7,186 nt of DNA from an uncultured Selenomonadales bacterium (GTDB lineage: Bacteria > Bacillota > Negativicutes > Selenomonadales > Selenomonadaceae). The stretch lies in NCBI GenBank assembly GCA_946403735.1, contig CAMJAZ010000077.1, forward strand, positions 1 to 7,186. The letters are read 5' to 3'. Below the pieces are notes generated by a model, which did not search any database, was not told the origin of the DNA, and saw nothing but the letters and a program-made list of their open reading frames with translations. A program made the translations under genes and the position numbers. Position 1 is the first letter of the stretch, and each line of letters begins with the position of its first letter. Below are positions 1 to 4,453 of the stretch, in pieces.

Positions 1-210
1 AAGATTATGACGAGCAAGCGGAAGATGACGGCTGAACTTGCTACAAGTGAAGACAAAAAGTATTTGGAGCTTGACGACTATAATTGTTTGGCGATTATAA
101 GCGGTCGTGTTTTCAATTCAGACGGCATACAGTTTGAGTACACCGAATCGCGACACCGTCCAGATTATTTTTGTTTTGAAGATACCGCCATTCGTCATAA
201 AAGGTTATAA
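1..210 (+). CDS. 3' end of an unrecognised protein (partial, runs in from the left)
   Basis: The frame is open from base 1 and closes with TAA at 208-210. An ATG lies at 7 and another at 25, but neither has a convincing Shine-Dalgarno sequence in the few bases available, so this is probably the C-terminal part of a longer gene and not a complete 67-residue protein. The visible residues are mixed and charged, with no membrane segment. The tail is rich in aromatic and basic residues (RHRPDYFCFED, then AIRHKRL). I do not recognise the family. An A/T-only hairpin follows the stop codon. A short complete protein starting at 7 remains possible; the sequence upstream of the window would settle it. 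Confidence 0.45.
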   Translation, partial: KIMTSKRKMTAELATSEDKKYLELDDYNCLAIISGRVFNSDGIQFEYTESRHRPDYFCFEDTAIRHKRL

Positions 211-236
211 AATTTTTTAGCTGAATGAAAAAATTT
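210..236 (+). terminator. A/T-only hairpin after the first gene, possible weak terminator
   Basis: AAATTTTTT (210-218) and AAAAAATTT (228-236) form a perfect 9-bp stem around a 9-nt loop, starting at the last base of the stop codon. There is no G or C in the stem and no clean U tract after it, so termination would be weak. It may be chance in AT-rich DNA. Confidence 0.25.
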
Positions 237-356
237 CTTTTGAGAAAGTGCGTAGTTAATGGACAATCGGCAGGAAAATCAAAATTCTTTGTGGAAATAG
301 GCAAAGCAAAATTTTTGCTACGGTAATTTTGTTCTAACAAGAATTTGGTGATTGTT

Positions 357-824
357 ATGGCATTGGTAAAACTTGAACGAACTGCTGACAAAAAATTTAT
401 TTGTCCGACGTGTGGAAATGAAATGCGCAAGGATTTAGGCGGCGTTAAGGTCAAAGATGGAAAAGTCGATATGGCTAGCGCTTTACCGCGTTATATTTGC
501 GACGAATGCGGCGTTTTTTATCGTGAACTTTTAAATTCTGGCTACTATGACATTTTCGACTTAGCACCTGAAGAAAGGCAAGTTAAGCCTAAAATTATTT
601 CGACGGCTGAAATTCCACCTACGCAACTTAAGCGCGAATCTGACGGCAAATGCCCTTGTCCGCGTTGCGGTGAACGTATGGATTTTGTCGAAGGCGGCGC
701 AGTTAAAATTGTCGACGGTAAACCTGACTTCGGCAACACTATGGATCATTTCAAGTGCCCAAATTGTAAATCAGTTTTCCGCAAAATTGCTGGTACAGAT
801 TATTTTCAATGGTCAGATAAGTGA
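357..824 (+). CDS. tandem zinc-ribbon protein of unknown function
   Basis: This predicted 155-residue soluble protein is built from two copies of one unit. Copy 1 has CxxC pairs at C16/C19 and C48/C51; copy 2 has them at C101/C104 and C134/C137, with an extra C99. Between the pairs both copies carry a GG, then a VK, then a DGK-x-D stretch, with 32-33 residues from first to third cysteine, and a Y/F-rich segment follows each. The pattern is typical of four-cysteine zinc ribbons, so zinc binding is likely; any nucleic-acid or protein partner is unknown. The ATG at 357 is preferred because it opens a normal MALVKLER start, although GGTG 7 bases upstream is a poor ribosome binding site. In-frame TTG (345) and GTG (348) would add four or three residues. 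The gene stands alone between two spacers of about 115-146 bases. No specific family is recognised. Confidence 0.85.
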   Translation: MALVKLERTADKKFICPTCGNEMRKDLGGVKVKDGKVDMASALPRYICDECGVFYRELLNSGYYDIFDLAPEERQVKPKIISTAEIPPTQLKRESDGKCPCPRCGERMDFVEGGAVKIVDGKPDFGNTMDHFKCPNCKSVFRKIAGTDYFQWSDK

Positions 825-826
825 CG

Positions 827-841
827 GCTAAAAAATTTAGC
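827..841 (+). repeat. short hairpin after the zinc-ribbon gene
   Basis: GCTAAA (827-832) and TTTAGC (836-841) form a 6-bp stem with a 3-nt loop, two bases after the TGA at 822-824. No U tract follows, so it is not a convincing intrinsic terminator. It could protect the 3' end of the transcript. Confidence 0.3.
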
Positions 842-863
842 TTAAAGCAGAGATAATGAAAAT

Positions 864-882
864 TGTTAGACTATTTCTAACA
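864..882. promoter_or_regulatory. perfect inverted repeat next to the divIC promoter, possible operator
   Basis: TGTTAGA (864-870) and TCTAACA (876-882) are exact reverse complements separated by 5 bases, and the repeat ends two bases before the -35 box at 885. A 7-5-7 dyad in this position fits a binding site for a dimeric regulator. It could equally be an RNA hairpin at the end of the upstream transcript, though no U tract follows. The regulator, if any, is unknown. Confidence 0.4.
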
Positions 883-884
883 TC

Positions 885-913
885 TTGCTAAATTAAAAAT
901 AAACTGTTATGAT
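885..913 (+). promoter_or_regulatory. SigA-type promoter for the divIC-ftsH operon
   Basis: TTGCTA (885-890) and TATGAT (908-913) match the -35 and -10 consensus in four and five of six positions and are separated by the ideal 17 bases. Transcription would begin near 919-921, leaving a short 5' leader of about 20 nt before the ATG at 940. It is the only strong promoter I see in the window, and no terminator is visible until after ftsH. Confidence 0.75.
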
Positions 914-926
914 TATAAAAAATTTT

Positions 927-932
927 AGGGGA
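927..932 (+). promoter_or_regulatory. ribosome binding site of the divIC-like gene
   Basis: AGGGGA lies 7 bases before the ATG at 940 and supports that start. Confidence 0.75.
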
Positions 933-939
933 CGGCATT

Positions 940-1215
940 ATGCAACAGCGAAAAGGTATAAACTGGTTTTTCGTGTTAATGTTTGTAGTCGTGGCGTACT
1001 TTTCGACGGTTTTAATTTCGCAACAAGTTCATCTTTCGCATGTCAGTGAGAGTAAAAGAATTGCGGATAAACGACTTGAGGCGGCGCAGGCTGAAAATGA
1101 AAAACTTCATAAGCAGTTGGAAGAATTGCAGGACTTAAATAATATTGAAAGGTTAGCGCGGGAAGATTTGGGACTTGCTAAGGATGGCGAAATGCCCTAT
1201 CAGCCAGCGCGATAG
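940..1215 (+). CDS. divIC: septum formation initiator, DivIC/FtsB family
   Basis: This is a small bitopic membrane protein of the division machinery. In the family, DivIC/FtsB pairs with FtsL and DivIB/FtsQ to control septal wall synthesis. The 91 residues show the family layout: a short basic N-terminus (QQRKG), one membrane helix at about 7-27, a charged heptad-rich coiled coil at about 35-66, and a conserved end around 68-84 with IERLAREDLGL and a terminal GE, matching the family pattern of a helix, an AR pair, a leucine-glycine and then a GE. The ATG at 940 has a good ribosome binding site. It is the first gene of the operon, 57 bases ahead of the S1-domain gene. The same pair occurs together in Bacillus (divIC-yabR). 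The symbol rests on context and architecture, since primary sequence is weakly conserved in this family. Confidence 0.88.
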   Translation: MQQRKGINWFFVLMFVVVAYFSTVLISQQVHLSHVSESKRIADKRLEAAQAENEKLHKQLEELQDLNNIERLAREDLGLAKDGEMPYQPAR

Positions 1216-1228
1216 CTAATTGCTATAA

Positions 1229-1250
1229 AATCCTAAAAGCTAAAAGCTAA
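1229..1250. repeat. AAAAGCTAA repeat, copy 1
   Basis: AAAAGCTAA occurs twice, overlapping, at 1235-1243 and 1242-1250, just before the ribosome binding site of the S1-domain gene. Bases 1229-1243 are identical to 6474-6488, and 1234-1248 are identical to 2696-2710 (15 bases each). The element is therefore repeated in three intergenic positions of this window. Confidence 0.7.
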
Positions 1251-1257
1251 TATATGC

Positions 1258-1264
1258 AGGAGGA
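1258..1264 (+). promoter_or_regulatory. ribosome binding site fixing the TTG start of the S1-domain gene
   Basis: AGGAGGA, a near-ideal Shine-Dalgarno sequence, ends 8 bases before TTG 1273. No ATG or GTG in this frame fits as well. Confidence 0.85.
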
Positions 1265-1272
1265 ACAAAAAT

Positions 1273-1692
1273 TTGGCTATTGAAGTAGGTAGCGTGGTAG
1301 AGGGAAAAGTTACGCGGATAACGAATTTCGGCGCGTTCGTTGAACTTGAAGATGACAAGGCGGGCTTAATTCACATTTCGGAGGTTGCTAATGAGTATGT
1401 CAGCAACGTTGAAGATTTTCTGCACGAAGGCGAAATTGTACAAGCTAAAGTCGTAAGCATTGACGCCAATGGTAAAGTGGCACTGTCTTTGAAGAGAATG
1501 AAACCGCAGACCGTTCAAGATACGGATAAACCTGCGCGGGCGGCTAATAAACCTAAGCCGAACAAAAAACTTTCCGCGTCATTTGAAGATAAGCTGTCAA
1601 AATTTTTGAAGGATAGCGATGAAAGACTTACCGACTTAAAGAGGAAAACTGATTCTAAGCGCGGCGGGCGTGGCTCAAGACGTTCAGATTAA
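1273..1692 (+). CDS. S1-domain RNA-binding protein, YabR-like
   Basis: This is a predicted cytoplasmic RNA-binding protein of 139 residues. Residues 1-77 form one S1 (OB-fold) domain with the hallmark GSVVEGKVTRITNFGAFVEL opening, then GLIHISEVA, a VxVKV-like strand and the closing KVALSLKRM. This closely follows the general pattern of Bacillus YabR and the S1 repeats of ribosomal protein S1 and PNPase. Residues 80-139 are a lysine/arginine-rich, probably disordered tail with a short helical stretch (FEDKLSKFLKDSDERL) and an RGGRGSRR end, likely to add non-specific RNA affinity. The start is TTG at 1273. The neighbours are divIC upstream and tilS 22 bases downstream, as in many Firmicutes. 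The exact cellular role of this family is not well defined; binding to ribosomes or mRNA is an inference from the domain. Confidence 0.9.
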   Translation: MAIEVGSVVEGKVTRITNFGAFVELEDDKAGLIHISEVANEYVSNVEDFLHEGEIVQAKVVSIDANGKVALSLKRMKPQTVQDTDKPARAANKPKPNKKLSASFEDKLSKFLKDSDERLTDLKRKTDSKRGGRGSRRSD

Positions 1693-1713
1693 ATTCCTCA
1701 TTGGAGGGAATTT
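1691..1713 (+). promoter_or_regulatory. hairpin spanning the S1-gene stop and the tilS ribosome binding site
   Basis: AAATTCC (1691-1697) can pair with GGAATTT (1707-1713) around a 9-nt loop. The 5' arm overlaps the S1-gene stop codon (1690-1692) and the structure includes the tilS Shine-Dalgarno GGAGGG (1703-1708). Ribosomes finishing the S1 gene would melt it, which would couple tilS translation to the gene before it. A T run (1711-1716) makes it also resemble a weak terminator. No experiment supports either reading. Confidence 0.35.
1703..1708 (+). promoter_or_regulatory. ribosome binding site fixing the TTG start of tilS
   Basis: GGAGGG lies 6 bases before TTG 1715. A longer reading of the frame from 1670 would overlap the S1-domain gene and has no such site. 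Confidence 0.8.
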
Positions 1714-1714
1714 T

Positions 1715-2698
1715 TTGCTGAAAAAGTTTATAAACGTTTGTCAAGCTGAAAATATTTGTTCCGCGCAGAAAATTGTTATAGCTGTATCTGGCGGTGCTGA
1801 TTCGTTAGCGCTTGCCGATTTACTTTTCAATGTGCGTCAACGTTTCAAACTTCAACTTTGTATAGCTCATTATGAACACGGGCTTAGAGGTCAACCCTCA
1901 ATCGACGACGCAAATTTTGTTGAAAAGTTTGCTGAAAATCTCGGCGTGAAATTTTTCTGTGAGCATGGCGACGTTAAAACTTATGCTACGGTAAATAAAA
2001 TATCGATTGAAACTGCGGCGCGTAAACTTCGCTACAATTTCTTGTGCAGAGTAAAGCGCGAATTGAACTTTGACGCTATAGCGCTTGCACATCACGCTAA
2101 CGATCAGGCGGAAACAATTTTAATGCGACTTCTACGCGGTGCAACGTCAACAGGACTTGCCGCAATGAAATTTTCTGTTGACTCCGAAGAATACGGCTTG
2201 CTACTGCGTCCATTGCTACGGTTCAAGAAAATTGAGTTGGAAAGTTACTGCGCGGCACGTGGAATTACTCCGCGAATCGACGCTACAAATTTTGAGACGG
2301 CGGCGACGCGCAATAAAATTCGGCTGGAACTTTTACCTGCGCTTGAAAAGTTCAATCCCAATATCGTCGATACACTCTGTAGATTAGGCGAAATTTCAGC
2401 GGAAGAATCATACTTCATAAGCGTTGAAACAGAAAAAATTTTTCCTCACGTCGTCAATAAAAATTCAGCGGGACAACTTGAACTTCTGCGCGGCGAATTT
2501 TTAAAACTTCATACGGCTTTGCAACGGGCGATTGTGAAAAAATTTTTAGCTGAAGTCTGCGGCGTCGAAGATTTTGGATTCGTACACTTTGAGGCGGTCA
2601 GAAAAGTTTTAGTGAACAACTTAGCTGGCGTCGAACTTCCACATAATTTCCGCGCAGATTTAAAACGCGGCAGATTAACTGTAAGAAAAAATTTTTAA
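1715..2698 (+). CDS. tilS: tRNA(Ile)-lysidine synthase, short form
   Basis: TilS attaches lysine to C34 of the CAU-anticodon tRNA-Ile using ATP, which changes its decoding from AUG to AUA. The 327-residue product shows the N-type ATP pyrophosphatase core: the PP-loop SGGADS at 25-30, the HYEHGLRG motif from H52, an ETAARKLRYNFL helix, the AHHANDQAETILMRLLRG motif, the RPLLRFKK segment and the RNKIRLELLP motif. A further helical region continues to about 327. Known family members such as those of E. coli (about 430 residues) and Bacillus (about 470) carry an additional C-terminal domain that appears absent here; the size is nearer the short Aquifex form. The start is TTG at 1715. It lies between the S1-domain gene and hpt, its conserved place in Firmicutes. 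The stop codon lies inside repeat copy 2. Confidence 0.93.
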   Translation: MLKKFINVCQAENICSAQKIVIAVSGGADSLALADLLFNVRQRFKLQLCIAHYEHGLRGQPSIDDANFVEKFAENLGVKFFCEHGDVKTYATVNKISIETAARKLRYNFLCRVKRELNFDAIALAHHANDQAETILMRLLRGATSTGLAAMKFSVDSEEYGLLLRPLLRFKKIELESYCAARGITPRIDATNFETAATRNKIRLELLPALEKFNPNIVDTLCRLGEISAEESYFISVETEKIFPHVVNKNSAGQLELLRGEFLKLHTALQRAIVKKFLAEVCGVEDFGFVHFEAVRKVLVNNLAGVELPHNFRADLKRGRLTVRKNF

Positions 2699-2710
2699 AA
2701 GCTAAAAGCT
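2696..2710. repeat. AAAAGCTAA-type repeat, copy 2
   Basis: These 15 bases are identical to 1234-1248. The copy begins with the tilS stop codon (2696-2698) and ends six bases before the AGAAAGGA ribosome binding site of hpt. Confidence 0.65.
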
Positions 2711-2715
2711 TGCAT

Positions 2716-2723
2716 AGAAAGGA
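2716..2723 (+). promoter_or_regulatory. ribosome binding site fixing the TTG start of hpt
   Basis: AGAAAGGA ends 10 bases before TTG 2734. The two other in-frame TTG codons, at 2710 and 2725, lie upstream of it or one base after it, so they are unsuitable. Confidence 0.65.
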
Positions 2724-2733
2724 TTTGATTAAC

Positions 2734-3288
2734 TTGAAAACTAAAGAAGATTTCATTGAACGCGTGCTTTACACTGAAGAGCAAATCGCCGATCGCGTTA
2801 AAGTTCTTAGCGCGAAAATCAGCGAAGATTACAAAGACATTGCCAAACCGCTGTTGACGGTCGGAATTTTGAACGGCGCGGTAATGTTTTACACTGATTT
2901 GGTTAGACGCGTTACAATTCCCGTACACTTCGACTTTATGATTGCGTCAAGCTACGATGCCAACACGCACACTAGCGGCAAAGTTAATATCCTCAAAAAT
3001 CTTGATAACGATCCTAAGGGTCGCGATATTTTGTTGGTTGAAGATATTGTCGATTCGGGTACAACGATGAAATATTTAATTGACTATTTCAAAGACAAAG
3101 GCGCGGCTAGTGTAAAAGTTTGCGCGTTGCTGGATAAACCGTCACGCCGTAAAGTTGAAGTTCCTATCGACTACTGCGGCTTCGAAATTCCAGATGAATT
3201 TATTGTCGGTTACGGGCTGGACTTCGCGCAACATTATAGAAATTTGCCATATCTCGGAATTTTAAAGCGTAGCGTTTATTCTAAATAG
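2734..3288 (+). CDS. hpt: hypoxanthine phosphoribosyltransferase
   Basis: This purine salvage enzyme transfers a phosphoribosyl group from PRPP to hypoxanthine, and usually to guanine, giving IMP or GMP in the cytoplasm. The 184-residue length is normal for bacterial Hpt. The PRPP-binding motif VEDIVDSGTT lies at 102-111, with the acidic pair E103/D104 and the likely catalytic base D107. Downstream, the FEIPDEFIVGYGLDFAQHYRNLPYLGIL segment matches the family's purine-binding and C-terminal region. The pyrophosphate loop reads LNG at 46-48, whereas the Hpt proteins I know best have lysine or arginine in the middle; this position contacts ligand mainly through its backbone, so activity is still expected. 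The start is TTG at 2734, 35 bases after tilS. In most Firmicutes ftsH follows directly; here a radical SAM gene intervenes. Confidence 0.95.
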   Translation: MKTKEDFIERVLYTEEQIADRVKVLSAKISEDYKDIAKPLLTVGILNGAVMFYTDLVRRVTIPVHFDFMIASSYDANTHTSGKVNILKNLDNDPKGRDILLVEDIVDSGTTMKYLIDYFKDKGAASVKVCALLDKPSRRKVEVPIDYCGFEIPDEFIVGYGLDFAQHYRNLPYLGILKRSVYSK

Positions 3289-3295
3289 ACATTTG

Positions 3296-3310
3296 CCATA
3301 AAAGATATGG
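3296..3310 (+). promoter_or_regulatory. small hairpin over the radical SAM ribosome binding site
   Basis: CCATA (3296-3300) and TATGG (3306-3310) form a 5-bp stem that takes up the first two G residues of the Shine-Dalgarno GGAG (3309-3312, 8 bases before ATG 3321). A 7-base alternative partner for GATATGG (3304-3310) exists at 3247-3253 inside hpt. Confidence 0.25.
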
Positions 3311-3320
3311 AGAAAGTACT

Positions 3321-4421
3321 ATGGAATGTTATAATTGTTTAAAAGTAGCAGGTTTTAATCTTGTTTTTAGCACTCGAATTGATTATCCACCTGAAATAAA
3401 TTTTAAAGCCATATCTATGTGTTGTAGACATGATTTACAGACCGATACTGATGGTAGACCTATGGATTTTCCTTCGTCAGAGCTTACTCAATCTCCAGAA
3501 GAAACCCTTAAAAATTTTATGTCAATGAGAGAAAATGTTATTGCCAAAGGAAAATGGGGGGGAGTAGAAGGCATTAATAGAGATAAAAAATTTGCCTGCT
3601 ACCACTGCAAAGAATGGCAAAAAGCAGATTGGAACTTTATCACGCGTATTAATTTTATCAATTTATCAATTTATCCATCCCCTTGTCAATGCAATTGTTG
3701 TTATTGCAGTGTTTATAGAAAATCTTTCGATAAAAACAATGATAAATTAATAGCGTCGGCGTATGAAAAAATATTTGAGACTTTACGACTAGCCAAAACT
3801 CAAAAACTCATTGAAACAAATGCTGATTGGTACGTAAGTAGTGGCGAGATAACGATTCACCCTTTCAAAAAAGACATTTTAGATTTAGTCAAAGGTGAAA
3901 AAGTCCGTTTTTTTACGAACGGATTCATTTTCGACGAAGATATAGCACGTGAACTCCATGATAATCCTATGGCGTCAATAAACATTTCTATAGATTCAGG
4001 AACGGCGGAAACGTGGCATAAAGTCAAAGGCGTCAATAACTTTAATAGAGTAATTGAAAACTTGATGATGTATAGAAAATTTGCTAATCATGCTGAACAG
4101 ATTACAATAAAATATATCATTCTTCCAGGTATCAATGATTCCGATAACGATTTTATATCGTGTGTGCAAATATTAAAGAATTTAGGAGTTTCAGCCCTTA
4201 AGCTTTCCAGAGATGCACGCATTGTTCAGGCAATGGATCGTAAGACAAGTAGTGATAAAGTAGAAATGCTTGACGAAACCATTGTTAATTCTGGGTCACG
4301 ATTGGCGAATTATTGTTTGACTAATGGAATTAAGCCATTATTTACTGTTGGAGAGGCAGGCTATACTCCAAAAGAAACTGAAAAAATACTGCAATTAGCG
4401 GATAAAATTTTAGAAAAATAG
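3321..4421 (+). CDS. radical SAM enzyme with cysteine-rich N-terminal module
   Basis: This is a predicted cytoplasmic radical SAM enzyme of 366 residues that would use a 4Fe-4S cluster to cleave S-adenosylmethionine and start a radical reaction; the substrate is unknown. The cluster motif CX3CX2C is C122, C126 and C129, with extra C124 and C127. It is followed by the family landmarks SGE (174-176, SAM binding), TNG (199-201), ISIDSG (222-227) and an IILPGIND strand. The first 110 residues are unusual: C3/C6, C34/C35 and C93/C96 are spaced like ligands of an auxiliary iron-sulfur cluster, as in SPASM domains, but at the N-terminal end. GGAG at 3309 supports the ATG at 3321. The gene is more AT-rich than its neighbours, has almost no CGCG, and splits the usual hpt-ftsH pair, which suggests acquisition by transfer. 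It lacks its own visible promoter or terminator and probably depends on the operon. Confidence 0.88.
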   Translation: MECYNCLKVAGFNLVFSTRIDYPPEINFKAISMCCRHDLQTDTDGRPMDFPSSELTQSPEETLKNFMSMRENVIAKGKWGGVEGINRDKKFACYHCKEWQKADWNFITRINFINLSIYPSPCQCNCCYCSVYRKSFDKNNDKLIASAYEKIFETLRLAKTQKLIETNADWYVSSGEITIHPFKKDILDLVKGEKVRFFTNGFIFDEDIARELHDNPMASINISIDSGTAETWHKVKGVNNFNRVIENLMMYRKFANHAEQITIKYIILPGINDSDNDFISCVQILKNLGVSALKLSRDARIVQAMDRKTSSDKVEMLDETIVNSGSRLANYCLTNGIKPLFTVGEAGYTPKETEKILQLADKILEK

Positions 4422-4440
4422 TTTAGGATAATTAGTAAAA

Positions 4441-4445
4441 AGGAG
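4441..4445 (+). promoter_or_regulatory. ribosome binding site fixing the TTG start of ftsH
   Basis: AGGAG ends 8 bases before TTG 4454. The in-frame TTG at 4448 is only two bases away from it, so it is too close. Confidence 0.8.
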
Positions 4446-4453
4446 CGTTGTGT

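Noticed and set aside
211..356. Promoter for the zinc-ribbon gene
   Set aside because: TTGAGA at 239-244 and TTGCTA at 315-320 resemble -35 boxes, but neither has a reasonable -10 box at 16-18 bases. A promoter may exist but I cannot place it.
113..454. Minus-strand frame of 113 codons across the first spacer
   Set aside because: It overlaps the first gene and the zinc-ribbon gene on the other strand, has no ribosome binding site and shows no recognisable protein pattern.
1229..1250. CRISPR-like repeats (AAAAGCTAA copies)
   Set aside because: The units are 9 bases, overlap each other, and lack spacers of regular length; no cas gene is nearby.
1670..1714. Longer tilS reading that overlaps the S1-domain gene
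   Set aside because: The earlier start lacks a ribosome binding site, while TTG 1715 has GGAGGG at ideal distance and gives the usual short lead into the PP-loop.
2178..2387. + strand frame of 69 codons in another frame
   Set aside because: It lies wholly inside tilS, whose conserved motifs are in the other frame.
4422..4453. Precursor peptide gene for the radical SAM enzyme
   Set aside because: Only 32 bases separate it from ftsH on each side, too little for a peptide gene, and no small cysteine- or glycine-rich frame is visible close by.
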